Position numbers and translations under genes: made by a program. Source: an uncultured Oscillospiraceae bacterium (GTDB lineage Bacteria > Bacillota_A > Clostridia > Oscillospirales > Acutalibacteraceae). Taken from it: a DNA stretch of 64,000 nucleotides. The DNA is taken from contig CAJUTL010000003.1 in NCBI GenBank assembly GCA_910589395.1, forward strand, positions 1-64,000, written 5' to 3'. Each line of letters starts with the position of its first letter. Position 1 is the first letter of the stretch. The notes under the pieces are model-generated. The model worked only from the letters and a program-made list of their open reading frames with translations, ran no database searches and was not told the DNA's origin. This document shows, piece by piece, positions 16,867 to 27,450 of this stretch.

Positions 16867-18590
16867 TATTCCACGTCCTGAAGGGCGTCAAAGCCCTCTT
16901 CGCCGGTGCGCACCTTTATTACGTTCTCCACGTCATAGACGAAGATTTTCCCATCGCCGATATGCCCGGTATACAAAACTTTTTTGGCGGTCTCGATCAC
17001 GTCCCGCACCGGCACGGAGCTGACGACCATATCCACCTGCACTTTGGGCAGCAGACTTGCCTCCACCGCCACGCCGCGGTAGTATTCCGGGCGGCCCTTC
17101 TGTATGCCGCAGCCCATGACGTGGGAAACGGTCATACCGGTGATTCCAAGCTTCGTCATGGCTTCCTTCAGGGCGTATAGCCGCTCTTCCTTGAAGATGA
17201 TCTCCACCTTGGTGAATTTGCTGCCGTCAGGTTCGAAGGAAGGCTCCCGCTTGACCGGGACGGCCTCCGCCACCGGAGTGGTGCCGGTTACGGCGACGAT
17301 TTCCTCACTGGAGGCAAAGGCGGCGTACTTCTCCACAGCGGGGGCAAAATCCGCATAAGCGCTGGGAAGGCCGTGCTCGGAAATATCCAGGCCCCTGAGC
17401 TCATCCTCCGCTTCGGCCCGGAGTCCGTTGGTCTTCCGAATGATCTGGAAGGTGACGAGCATGGCGGCTGCCGCATAGACGGCCACCGCCGCAAAGCCGA
17501 GGAACTGGATTCCCAGCAGGCGGAAGCTGCCGGTATAGAACAGGCCGGAAAGTCCGGCGGGCGCGTCCGGGTTTGCCAGAAGACCTACTGCCAGGGTGCC
17601 CCAGGCGCCGTTTGCCATGTGAACGCCTACAGCGCCCACGGGATCGTCTACATGCAGCTTCAGGTCAAGCACCTCTACCACGACCACTACCAGAATGCCG
17701 GAAACAATGCCTACAACGGAAGCGCCGATAGCGTCAAAGGCGTCGCAGCCCGCGGTAACGCCCACCAGGCCTGCCAGAGAAGCGTTCAGGCACATGGAAA
17801 CATCGGGCTTTCCGTTTTTGACCCAGGTATAGATCATGGTGGTGCAGGTGGCCACAGAGGGGGCGATGGTGGTAGTCAGAAAAATGGAGGACAGCTCGGA
17901 GGGTGTGGTGGCCGCCGCGCCGTTAAAGCCGTACCAGCCCAGCCAAAGAATGAATACGCCCAATGCGCCCAGAGGGATGGAATGGCCGGGAATGGCGTTT
18001 ATCTTGATCACTTTGCCGCTCTTATCCCGAACATACTTGCCGATCCTAGGCCCAAGAATGACCGCTCCCACCAGGGCCGCAATGCCGCCCACCATGTGAA
18101 TGGCGCAGGAACCGGCGTAATCGTGGAAGCCCAGCTGGGAAAGCCAGCCGCCGCCCCAGATCCAATGCGCCTCGATGGGGTAGACCAGAAGGGAGATCAC
18201 ACCGGAATAAATGCAGTAGGCGGAAAATTTGGTGCGCTCCGCCATGGCGCCGGACACGATGGTGGCGGTGGTGGCGCAGAACACAAGGTTAAAAACGAAA
18301 TAGGAAGCATCGGTAAAGCCCTCTGCGGGAGAAGCGATGAACTCCCGGAAATGGGTGAACAAATCCATATTGGGCAGGCCGATTAGGCCGAACAGGGCGT
18401 CTTCTCCCATCATCAGTGTATATCCCAGTAAAGAAAACACCACTGTGCCAATACAAAAATCCATCAGGTTCTTCATAATAATATTGCCGGCGTTTTTGGC
18501 CCGGGTAAAGCCCGTTTCCACCATGGCAAAGCCCGCCTGCATCCAGAACACCAAAGCAGCTCCTATCAAAAACCAAAATTCAACTGACAT
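16866..18590 (-). CDS. Ammonium transporter fused to a PII (GlnK) domain
   Basis: The first about 400 residues of this 574-residue protein are an Amt/Rh channel with eleven predicted membrane segments and the pore histidine motifs CAIHMVGG and GVHMANGAWG. From about residue 455 a complete PII domain follows (FTKVEIIFKEERLYALKEA, the T-loop KGRPEYYRG, and DGKIFVYDVENVIKVRTGEEG). In ordinary bacteria GlnK is separate and blocks Amt when nitrogen is ample; here gate and channel are one chain. The gene lies between GSIII (34 bp) and purF (1-bp overlap) on the minus strand. It probably follows the GSIII promoter and attenuator. Confidence 0.93.
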   Translation of the reverse strand: MSVEFWFLIGAALVFWMQAGFAMVETGFTRAKNAGNIIMKNLMDFCIGTVVFSLLGYTLMMGEDALFGLIGLPNMDLFTHFREFIASPAEGFTDASYFVFNLVFCATTATIVSGAMAERTKFSAYCIYSGVISLLVYPIEAHWIWGGGWLSQLGFHDYAGSCAIHMVGGIAALVGAVILGPRIGKYVRDKSGKVIKINAIPGHSIPLGALGVFILWLGWYGFNGAAATTPSELSSIFLTTTIAPSVATCTTMIYTWVKNGKPDVSMCLNASLAGLVGVTAGCDAFDAIGASVVGIVSGILVVVVVEVLDLKLHVDDPVGAVGVHMANGAWGTLAVGLLANPDAPAGLSGLFYTGSFRLLGIQFLGFAAVAVYAAAAMLVTFQIIRKTNGLRAEAEDELRGLDISEHGLPSAYADFAPAVEKYAAFASSEEIVAVTGTTPVAEAVPVKREPSFEPDGSKFTKVEIIFKEERLYALKEAMTKLGITGMTVSHVMGCGIQKGRPEYYRGVAVEASLLPKVQVDMVVSSVPVRDVIETAKKVLYTGHIGDGKIFVYDVENVIKVRTGEEGFDALQDVE

Positions 18591-18624
18591 ACTCTGTTAC
18601 CCCTTTCTTTTGGAAAGCAAACGA

Positions 18625-20724
<2,100 letters not shown>

Positions 20725-20756
20725 ATTGACCGCTCCTTCAACAAAGATTGACAAAC

Positions 20757-20845
20757 AAAAAAGAGAGACAACAGCCGGAGCTTCCTCCGAGACGCCGTTG
20801 TCTCTCAACGCCGACTACTATACACCTGTTTTTGCAAGTTGTCAA
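20757..20845 (-). promoter_or_regulatory. Promoter plus attenuator leader of the GSIII operon
   Basis: On the minus strand the promoter is TTGACA (20840-20845), 17 bp, TATAGT (20817-20822). The RNA starts near 20811 and can form a small hairpin CGUUG-AGAGA-CAACG (20810-20796), or a 13-bp terminator stem (20806-20794 with 20775-20763) followed by six U. The two share the same bases, so they exclude each other. A second hairpin CGGAG-GAAG-CUCCG lies in the terminator loop. Loop AGAGA keeps the A1 and G4 of ANTAR targets, but in five bases rather than six. Confidence 0.7.
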
Positions 20846-20901
20846 GTGCAGAGATTCATTTTTCTTCGATTTTTTCAAAAAATTTTTTTGAATATGAAGT
20901 A

Positions 20902-21007
20902 TTGACAAGCCGTCCCTTCATATTGTATAATATGCGCTGAGAACAAAGGCGTTCTCTTTTGTTTGCTGCGGGCAAAGAAAAGAAAGCGCCTTTGTTCTTT
21001 CTTTATT
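20902..21007 (+). promoter_or_regulatory. Promoter plus ANTAR-type attenuator leader of the glutamate synthase operon
   Basis: The promoter is TTGACA (20902-20907), 18 bp, TATAAT (20926-20931). The RNA first forms GAGAAC-AAAGGC-GUUCUC (20939-20956), a six-base loop with A at 1 and G at 4, the known ANTAR recognition pattern. It then forms a second hairpin, UUUGC-UGCGG-GCAAA (20962-20976). The alternative is an 11-bp terminator, GAACAAAGGCG (20941-20951) with CGCCUUUGUUC (20987-20997), followed by UUUCUUUAUU. Hairpin 1 and the terminator cannot coexist. Confidence 0.8.
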
Positions 21008-21028
21008 CAGGAAAGGAAAGGGATTGTT

Positions 21029-22132
21029 ATGACAGCTCCGAATCTGAAAGAAGGGAAGGTGCGGATCCCCTCCGGCTGTGCAATTTCCGCAGTGATCTCC
21101 CGGGAGGGCCGCAGAATGACCGGCGAGGGTATCATTCGCTCCATGCGGCCCATGCACGAGCGCTCCAACGGCCTGGGCGGCGGCTTTGCCGGCTACGGCA
21201 TCTACCCGGAGTACCGGGATTTCTTTGCCCTGCACATCTTTTACGACAACGACAGTGTCAGAAGCGAGTGCGAGGCCTATTTGCGCTCTGTGCTGGAGAT
21301 CGTCCGGGCGGAAAACATACCCACCCGAAAGCTGCCGGCCATCACGGATGAACCCCTGATCTGGCGGTATTTCGTCACCCCTCTGCGCTCGGTGCTGCAA
21401 AGAATGCAGCTGGACGAAAACGAGTTTATCGCTCGGGCGGTCATGCGCATCAACACCACTATCGATGGGGCCTATGTGTTTTCCAGCGGAAAGAACATGG
21501 GGGTCTTCAAGGCGGTGGGCTACCCGGAGGACGTGGGGGAATTTTACCGGCTGGAGGAATACGAGGCCTACTGCTGGACCGCCCACGGCCGTTATCCCAC
21601 CAACACTCCCGGCTGGTGGGGCGGGGCGCACCCCTTTGCCCTTTTGGACCGCACCATCGTACATAACGGAGAGATCTCCTCCTACGACGCAAACCGGCGG
21701 TTTATCGAGATGTACGGCTATAAATGCACCCTGCAGACCGATACGGAGGTCATTACCTATATCGCTGATTTCCTTCAGCGGAAGCAGGGGCTTTCCCTGT
21801 CGGAGACGGCCTCTGTGATAGCGGCTCCCTTCTGGAGCACTATCGAACGCAGGCCCGAAGCGGAGCGCCGTCAGCTTTCTTACCTGCGAACCGTTTTCTC
21901 CAGCCTGCTGATCACCGGCCCCTTTTCCATTATCCTGGGCTTCTCCGGCGGGCTGATGGCCTTAAACGACCGCCTGAAGCTGCGCAGCATGGTAGTGGGA
22001 GAAAAGGACGACCTGGTCTTTCTCGCCAGTGAGGAGGCCGCCATCTGCGCCATGGAGCCGGCGGCGGAGAATATCTGGGCCCCCTCCGGCGGGGATCCGG
22101 TCATCGTCCGTGTGAAGGAGGGAGCTTACTGA
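21029..22132 (+). CDS. Glutamate synthase, glutamine amidotransferase subunit
   Basis: This 367-residue class II glutamine amidotransferase corresponds to the N-terminal domain of GltB as a stand-alone protein. It contains PSGCAISAVIS (candidate catalytic cysteine region, not at the very N terminus), HGRYPTNTPGWWGGAHPF, LDRTIVHNGEISSY, and the Asp-rich TDTEVITY. It would supply ammonia from glutamine to the FMN subunit encoded next, whose start overlaps this stop. The ATG at 21029 is chosen for its GGAAAGG site; the longer frame lies in the leader RNA. The internal cysteine is a feature to test, since class II enzymes normally process to an N-terminal Cys. Confidence 0.85.
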   Translation: MTAPNLKEGKVRIPSGCAISAVISREGRRMTGEGIIRSMRPMHERSNGLGGGFAGYGIYPEYRDFFALHIFYDNDSVRSECEAYLRSVLEIVRAENIPTRKLPAITDEPLIWRYFVTPLRSVLQRMQLDENEFIARAVMRINTTIDGAYVFSSGKNMGVFKAVGYPEDVGEFYRLEEYEAYCWTAHGRYPTNTPGWWGGAHPFALLDRTIVHNGEISSYDANRRFIEMYGYKCTLQTDTEVITYIADFLQRKQGLSLSETASVIAAPFWSTIERRPEAERRQLSYLRTVFSSLLITGPFSIILGFSGGLMALNDRLKLRSMVVGEKDDLVFLASEEAAICAMEPAAENIWAPSGGDPVIVRVKEGAY

Positions 22133-23637
22133 TGGGAATTTCTTATTTTGCTCCGGAATTTGAAGTGATCCGGAATGAGGACCGCTGTATCCAGTGCCGG
22201 GTCTGTGAGCGCCAGTGTGCAAACGAGGTCCACCGCTATGACGGTGATCTCCAAAAAATGTTCAGCGATGAGACAAAATGTGTGGACTGCCAACGGTGCG
22301 TTTCCCTGTGCCCCACAAGGGCGCTGAAAATTGTAAAATCCGACTGCGCCCTTCGGGAAAACGCCAACTGGGACAGCGACACTATCAAGGAGGTCTACAA
22401 GCAGGCGGGGAGCGGCGGCGTGCTGCTTTCCTCCATGGGGAATCCCAAGCCCTATCCCGTCTATTGGGATAAGCTGCTGATCAATGCCTCTCAGGTGACA
22501 AACCCCTCCATCGACCCTCTGCGGGAGCCGATGGAGACCCGGGTCTTTCTGGGAAAAAAGCCCACCCGGCCGGAACGGAGGCCGGACGGCTCCCTGAGCT
22601 GCGAGCTTCCTCCCCAGCTGGAGCTTTCCATGCCGGTCATGTTCTCCGCTATGAGCTATGGCTCCATCAGCTACAATGCCCATGAAAGCCTGGCCAGGGC
22701 CGCCGAAGAGCTGGGGATTTACTACAACACCGGCGAGGGAGGGCTTCACGAGGATTTTTACGCCTATGGCCCCAACACCATTGTACAGGTGGCAAGCGGC
22801 CGGTTCGGCGTGCATGAGGACTATCTCAATGCGGGCGCGGCCATTGAGATCAAAATGGGACAGGGCGCGAAGCCCGGGATCGGCGGACATCTGCCCGGCG
22901 CCAAGGTGGGGGCGGACATTTCCCGCACCAGAATGATCCCGGAAGGCTCCGACGCGATCTCTCCCGCACCGCATCACGATATTTACTCCATCGAGGATCT
23001 GCGCCAGCTGGTCTATTCCCTGAAGCAGGCGACCCACCACCGGAAGCCCGTCGTCGTCAAAGTGGCGGCGGTTCATAATATTGCGGCGATTGCCAGCGGC
23101 ATTGCCCGCAGCGGAGCGGATATCATTGCCATCGACGGTTTCCGGGGCGGCACCGGCGCGGCGCCCACCCGGATCCGGGACAGCGTGGGAATCCCCATTG
23201 AGCTGGCTTTGGCCGCCGTGGATCAGCGCCTGCGGGACGAGGGGATCCGCAGCAGTGTGAGCCTGGTGGTGGGCGGCAGTATCCGCTCCTCCGCCGATGT
23301 GGTAAAGGCCGTCGCCCTGGGAGCGGACGCCGTTTACGTTGCCACGGCGGCACTGCTGGCTTTGGGCTGCCACCTGTGCCGTACCTGCCAGACCGGCAAG
23401 TGCAACTGGGGCATTGCCACCCAGCGGCCGGAGCTGGTCAAGCGGCTGAACCCGGATATCGGTTCCCAACGTCTTGTGAATCTGATGACTGCATGGAACC
23501 ACGAGATCAAGGAGTTGATGGGCGGCATGGGCATCAACTCCATCGAAGCCCTGCGGGGCAACCGGCTGATGCTTCGGGGCATCGGACTAACTGAAAAGGA
23601 GCTGGAGATCCTGGGGATCTCCCACGCGGGAGCATGA
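22132..23637 (+). CDS. Glutamate synthase FMN subunit with N-terminal ferredoxin domain
   Basis: This 501-residue protein is the central synthase part of the archaeal-type glutamate synthase. Residues about 14-70 hold two 4Fe-4S motifs (CIQCRVCERQC, CVDCQRCVSLCP). The TIM barrel follows with SAMSYGSISYNAHESLA, GTGEGGLHEDF-like TGEGGLHEDFYAYG, IKMGQGAKPGIGGHLPG, IIAIDGFRGGTGAAP and the cysteine cluster CHLCRTCQTGKCNWGIATQ that binds a further iron-sulfur centre. It converts 2-oxoglutarate plus ammonia to glutamate with electrons from ferredoxin-like partners. Its start and stop both overlap neighbouring genes, so the operon is tightly coupled. Confidence 0.93.
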   Translation: MGISYFAPEFEVIRNEDRCIQCRVCERQCANEVHRYDGDLQKMFSDETKCVDCQRCVSLCPTRALKIVKSDCALRENANWDSDTIKEVYKQAGSGGVLLSSMGNPKPYPVYWDKLLINASQVTNPSIDPLREPMETRVFLGKKPTRPERRPDGSLSCELPPQLELSMPVMFSAMSYGSISYNAHESLARAAEELGIYYNTGEGGLHEDFYAYGPNTIVQVASGRFGVHEDYLNAGAAIEIKMGQGAKPGIGGHLPGAKVGADISRTRMIPEGSDAISPAPHHDIYSIEDLRQLVYSLKQATHHRKPVVVKVAAVHNIAAIASGIARSGADIIAIDGFRGGTGAAPTRIRDSVGIPIELALAAVDQRLRDEGIRSSVSLVVGGSIRSSADVVKAVALGADAVYVATAALLALGCHLCRTCQTGKCNWGIATQRPELVKRLNPDIGSQRLVNLMTAWNHEIKELMGGMGINSIEALRGNRLMLRGIGLTEKELEILGISHAGA

Positions 23638-24074
23638 AACGGATTTATGTCAAGGAAAAATGGTGCCTTGGGTGCCATTTGTGCGAATATAACTGTGCCT
23701 TTGCGGGCAGCGGAAGCGATGATATGGGAAAGGCGCTGAAGGGAAAGCCTATTTTTCCCCGGATCCGGATCGAGGAAGACGATAAAATCAGCTTTGCGGT
23801 AAGCTGCCGCCATTGTGACGATCCCATCTGCGTCAGAAGCTGCATTTCCGGAGCGCTGGAAAAGAAGGAGGGCGCGGTGCGGATCGACCGGGAAAAATGC
23901 GTGGGCTGCCTGACCTGCGTATTGGTCTGCCCCTATGGGGCCGTGACCGCCGGGCCCGACGGATCGGCGCTGAAGTGCGAGCTTTGCCTGGATAACGCCT
24001 GCGGTGAGCCGGCCTGCGTCAAGGGCTGTCCCAACGGCGCTATTGTTTTTGAGGAAGGGGAGGAGAAAGCGTGA
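23634..24074 (+). CDS. Multi-cluster 4Fe-4S ferredoxin, electron transfer subunit
   Basis: This 146-residue protein has four cysteine motifs (CLGCHLCEYNC, CRHCDDPICVRSC, CVGCLTCVLVCP, CELCLDNACGEPACVKGCP), the HycB/CooF pattern for four 4Fe-4S clusters. It overlaps the genes on both sides by four bases. By position it shuttles electrons between the flavoprotein encoded next and the FMN synthase subunit. No signal or membrane segment is seen. Confidence 0.9.
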   Translation: MKRIYVKEKWCLGCHLCEYNCAFAGSGSDDMGKALKGKPIFPRIRIEEDDKISFAVSCRHCDDPICVRSCISGALEKKEGAVRIDREKCVGCLTCVLVCPYGAVTAGPDGSALKCELCLDNACGEPACVKGCPNGAIVFEEGEEKA

Positions 24075-25279
24075 AGCAATATGTCATCATCGGCGGCGGG
24101 GTCGCCGGTGTAAGCTGTATCGAGGGAATTCGCAGCCGCGATCCTGCGGGAAGGATCACGCTGATTTCCGAAGAGCCTGTTTCCAATTACGGCCGGCCGT
24201 TGATCTCCTACTATCTGGAAGGAAAAACCGACCTTTCCCGCATGAGCTACCGGGGACAGGATTTTTACGAAAGAAACCGCGTCAACGCCCTTCACGGGAT
24301 CAGGGCGGAAAGGCTGCTGCCGGAAAAGCGGCAGGTACTGCTTTCAGATGGCAGCGCTCTCTTTTATGACGAGCTCTGCCTCTGCACCGGCTCTGTTCCC
24401 TTTGTGCCGCCCATGAAGGGGCTGGAGCGGGTGGGAAAAAAGTTCTCCTTTCTCACCCTTTCCGACGCCCAGGCCCTGAAGCAGGCCGTCACGCCGGAAA
24501 GCCGGGTATTGATCCTGGGCGGCGGGCTTATCGGCCTGAAGGCGGCGGAGGGACTCCATGGCCGTGCAAAGGAGATCACTGTCTGCGACTTAGCGCCGCA
24601 TGTGCTTTCCAGCATTTTGCAGACGGACAGCGCCGCCCTGGTGGAAGCGCATCTGGAGCAAAATGGAATTGCTTTGAGGCTTGGAAAAACCGTGGAGGAA
24701 TTTACGGAACATACCGCCCGGCTCACCGGGGGAGAAACGGTGGAATTCGATGTGCTGGTGCTGGCGGTGGGCGTGCGGCCCAATACCGTCCTGCTGAGGG
24801 AGGCGGGCGGAGCGGCGGAACGGAGCATCGTGACAGATCCCGCCATGAAAACCAGCCTGCCCCATGTGTACGCCGCCGGAGACTGCACCGGGCCGTATCT
24901 TATTTTGCCCCATGCCGCCATGCAGGGCCTGTGCGCAGGAAGAAACATGGCCGGAGGAACGGAGCGCTTCCTTTCCGACGTTCCTATGAATTCCATCGGA
25001 TTTTTTGGCCTTCATTTGATGACGGCGGGTAGCTGTCCGGAGGGGGCAGAGGTCTATGAAGAAAAGGGAAAGAACACCATGAAACGCCTCTTTATCAAGG
25101 ACGACCGGCTTTGGGGATTCCTGTTGCTGGGGAACGTGGAGCGGGCCGGGATCTACACCGCTCTGATCCGGGAACAGCGGCCGCTGAGTTCCCTGGATTT
25201 TGAGGCTGTGAAAAAATCGCCGGGGCTTCTGCCTTTTGGCGCGCAATATCGTGGTCAAACTCTGGGAGGTGTGGTATAA
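24071..25279 (+). CDS. FAD-dependent pyridine nucleotide oxidoreductase of the glutamate synthase
   Basis: This 402-residue flavoprotein has an FAD-binding YVIIGGGVAGVSCIEGI at the N terminus, a second nucleotide-binding fold VLILGGGLIGLKAAEGL near residue 145, and the FAD closing motif VYAAGDCTGPYLILPHA. It resembles the small-subunit/NADH oxidase type that feeds electrons from NAD(P)H. It overlaps the ferredoxin gene by four bases and the next gene by one base. It takes the place of GltD in this split glutamate synthase. Whether it prefers NADH or NADPH cannot be read from the sequence with certainty. Confidence 0.88.
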   Translation: MKQYVIIGGGVAGVSCIEGIRSRDPAGRITLISEEPVSNYGRPLISYYLEGKTDLSRMSYRGQDFYERNRVNALHGIRAERLLPEKRQVLLSDGSALFYDELCLCTGSVPFVPPMKGLERVGKKFSFLTLSDAQALKQAVTPESRVLILGGGLIGLKAAEGLHGRAKEITVCDLAPHVLSSILQTDSAALVEAHLEQNGIALRLGKTVEEFTEHTARLTGGETVEFDVLVLAVGVRPNTVLLREAGGAAERSIVTDPAMKTSLPHVYAAGDCTGPYLILPHAAMQGLCAGRNMAGGTERFLSDVPMNSIGFFGLHLMTAGSCPEGAEVYEEKGKNTMKRLFIKDDRLWGFLLLGNVERAGIYTALIREQRPLSSLDFEAVKKSPGLLPFGAQYRGQTLGGVV

Positions 25280-26007
25280 TGACAGCAGCAAAGGAAATTT
25301 CCGCCGCCGGAAAGAGCTTTCAGGAATTGGGAACTCTTTTGGAACAGTCCTCCGGGCAGGTACTGCTTAAAGACTGCCTGGGCCAGCGCTTTCTTGGCGC
25401 AGGCATGAAGCAGCTGGACGTCAGAATCACCGGGATCCCCGGAAACGCCCTGGGAGCCTACCTCAACGGGGGCAGCCTGGAGGTGATGGGCAACGCCCAG
25501 GACGCCGTGGGCGACACCATGAACGCCGGGCGCATTGTGATCCACGGCAACGTGGGCGACACCGCGGGCTATGCCATGCGGGGCGGCTCCATTCTGGTGG
25601 AGGGCTGCGCAGGCTACCGCTGCGGCGTTCACATGAAGGAATACGAGGATAAGCTGCCGGTCATGGTCATCGGCGGCAAGGCGGGCAGCTTTTTGGGGGA
25701 ATATCAGGCCGGCGGGATCATTCTGGTTTTGGGCCTGAACACCTCCGGCCCCATTGTGGGAAATTTTCCCTGCACGGGAATGCACGGCGGGAAGGTCTTC
25801 CTGCGCTCCGACTGCCGGGACATTCTGTTTCCCGCACAAGTCACCGCCCGGCCCGCCTCCGAAAATGACCTGGAGATGATCCGTTCCTATGTGGAGGAGT
25901 TCTGCCGCTGTTTCGGCAAAGATCCGGCGGAGGTTCTGGATGCGCCCTTTACCCTGGTGACTCCGGACGGCCGGAACCCATACCGCCAGATGTACGTTGC
26001 AAACTGA
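25279..26007 (+). CDS. Glutamate synthase GXGXG (GltB C-terminal) subunit
   Basis: This 242-residue protein is the right-handed beta-helix domain found at the C terminus of full-length GltB, here on its own. The repeated glycine pattern is plain: GNALGAYLNGGSLEVMGNA, DAVGDTMNAGRIVIHGNVG, DTAGYAMRGGSILVEGCAG. It has a structural role linking the amidotransferase and synthase parts. The start overlaps the preceding stop (TAATG). The last about 50 residues are an alpha-helical tail with FCRCFGKDPAEV. Confidence 0.9.
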   Translation: MTAAKEISAAGKSFQELGTLLEQSSGQVLLKDCLGQRFLGAGMKQLDVRITGIPGNALGAYLNGGSLEVMGNAQDAVGDTMNAGRIVIHGNVGDTAGYAMRGGSILVEGCAGYRCGVHMKEYEDKLPVMVIGGKAGSFLGEYQAGGIILVLGLNTSGPIVGNFPCTGMHGGKVFLRSDCRDILFPAQVTARPASENDLEMIRSYVEEFCRCFGKDPAEVLDAPFTLVTPDGRNPYRQMYVAN

Positions 26008-26029
26008 GAGAAGGAGAAATGACATCGCT

Positions 26030-26818
26030 ATGAAATTTACCTGGGACGATGTGATACAGTATGTGGAAAGCGAGGACGTGAAGTTTATCCGCCTGGCGTT
26101 CTGCGACAAGCAGGGCAGGCAGAAAAACGTGGCCGTCATGCCCGGTGAGCTGCCGGAGGTCTTTGAAAACGGCTTTCCCCTGGAAAGCAGCGTGCTGGAG
26201 GGACTGCCGGAGGGAAAGCTCCTGCTTTTCCCCGATCCCGAAACGCTGATCCAGCTCCCCTGGCGGCCCCAACACGGGAAGGTGGCCCATATGTTCTGCG
26301 ACCTGTGCCTGCCGGACGGCTCCCCCTTTGAGGAGGATCCCCGCCGGCAGCTGAAGCTGGCGGCAGAGAAAAAACCTTCCGGTCTACTGCTCAACGCCCT
26401 GATGGAATTCACCCTGTTCCGGCTGGACGAGCACGGGCTGCCCACGGAGGATCCCTGCGACTGTGCCGGGTATCTGGACATTGCCCCGGAGGACCGGGGA
26501 GAAAATGTGCGCAGGGCCATCTGCCTGACATTGGAGCAGATGGGGATCCAACCCAAGGGCTCCCTCCACGCCAAGGGCCCTGGGCAGAACCTGATCCTTC
26601 TCCACAGTGCCGGTCCGCTGGCTGCGGCGGATCGCATGGTGATCTTCCGGGCTGTGGCGCGCACCATTGCCGCCCAAAACGGTTTTTATGCCGATTTTTC
26701 TTATCCTGCAAATCATATGATCCTGTTGTCGTATCATGATGGGCAGGAAACGCGGTTCCCGGTAGAAGGTCCGGAGCAAAATCCCTATAGTTTGATCGCC
26801 CGGTTACTTCGAGACTAA
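26030..26818 (+). CDS. Truncated glutamine-synthetase-like protein
   Basis: This 262-residue protein matches the N-terminal beta-grasp domain and first part of the catalytic domain of GSI (MKFTWDDVIQYVESEDVKFIRL, FCDKQGRQKNVAVMPGE, LFPDPETLIQLPWRP, MFCDLCLPDG). It ends about 180 residues early and lacks the HNEVAPxQxE, metal and ATP motifs, so it is unlikely to make glutamine. Candidate roles are regulating or scaffolding the nearby GSIII or glutamate synthase, or sensing a ligand. The start chosen is the ATG with GAAGGAG upstream; a rival ATG 11 bases earlier gives a four-residue frame. The same strand and spacing place it in the glutamate synthase operon. Confidence 0.75.
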   Translation: MKFTWDDVIQYVESEDVKFIRLAFCDKQGRQKNVAVMPGELPEVFENGFPLESSVLEGLPEGKLLLFPDPETLIQLPWRPQHGKVAHMFCDLCLPDGSPFEEDPRRQLKLAAEKKPSGLLLNALMEFTLFRLDEHGLPTEDPCDCAGYLDIAPEDRGENVRRAICLTLEQMGIQPKGSLHAKGPGQNLILLHSAGPLAAADRMVIFRAVARTIAAQNGFYADFSYPANHMILLSYHDGQETRFPVEGPEQNPYSLIARLLRD

Positions 26819-26856
26819 ACAGGCTTTTCCAGTATTTCAGGAAAGGAGGCGGGCCT

Positions 26857-27450
26857 ATGGTGTTTCAGCCTAACACATATAGTGTATTGTTGGTTTCTGC
26901 GTCAAAAAAACTGAATCAGGCCCTCTCTTCCTTTCTCTCTCCGGGGGAATATGAGCCTGTGGTCACGGCGGGCAGCATTGGAGAAGCAAAGCGCCTTTTG
27001 CTGGAACAGGATTTTGATTTGGTGCTGGTCAATTCTCCTCTGCCGGACGACCCCGGAATAGATTTTGCGGAGGAGGCCTGTGCCAAAACGGACGCGGGAG
27101 TGCTGCTGCTTGCGGGAACGGATTTTTTTGAAGAGCTTCACTATCGGGTGGTGACCAGCGGGGTCGTCGCTCTTTCAAAGCCCAGCAGCGGCGTTCTATT
27201 CGCTCAAGCCGTCCGCGCGTTGTGTGCCACGCGGGAGCGATTACGTCGGCGGCGGGAAAATCAAGCCACCGTAGAAGAAAAAATTCGGGAGCTGCGGATC
27301 GTCAACCGCGCCAAGTGGCTTTTGATTGAACAGAAGCATTTGACCGAGCGGGAGGCTCACCGCACCGTCGAACAGCTCGCTATGGAACGCAGGGTCACCC
27401 TGCGCCAAGCCGCGGAAGCGCTATTGCAAGAGTGCCCCCACGAAACATAA
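26857..27450 (+). CDS. ANTAR-domain antiterminator with pseudo-receiver
   Basis: This 197-residue protein has a receiver-like N-terminal fold (residues 5-125) and a C-terminal ANTAR domain (about 140-190: KIRELRIVNRAKWLLIEQKH, then LTEREAHRTVEQLAME). ANTAR domains bind paired RNA hairpins with A1/G4 loops and prevent termination. The receiver is probably not phosphorylated: Asn59 (VLVNSPLPD) stands at the usual aspartate site and the acidic pocket is VSASKK. A lysine (ALSKP) remains. It is the last gene of the glutamate synthase operon, after AGGAGG. Both operon leaders of this island carry the expected target type, so self- and cross-control are likely. Confidence 0.87.
   Translation: MVFQPNTYSVLLVSASKKLNQALSSFLSPGEYEPVVTAGSIGEAKRLLLEQDFDLVLVNSPLPDDPGIDFAEEACAKTDAGVLLLAGTDFFEELHYRVVTSGVVALSKPSSGVLFAQAVRALCATRERLRRRRENQATVEEKIRELRIVNRAKWLLIEQKHLTEREAHRTVEQLAMERRVTLRQAAEALLQECPHET

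Noticed and set aside
21029..23637. Full-length GltB broken by a frameshift
   Set aside because: Each part has its own start, ribosome site and clean overlaps. A split of glutamate synthase into separate subunits is the normal archaeal-type arrangement in Clostridia.
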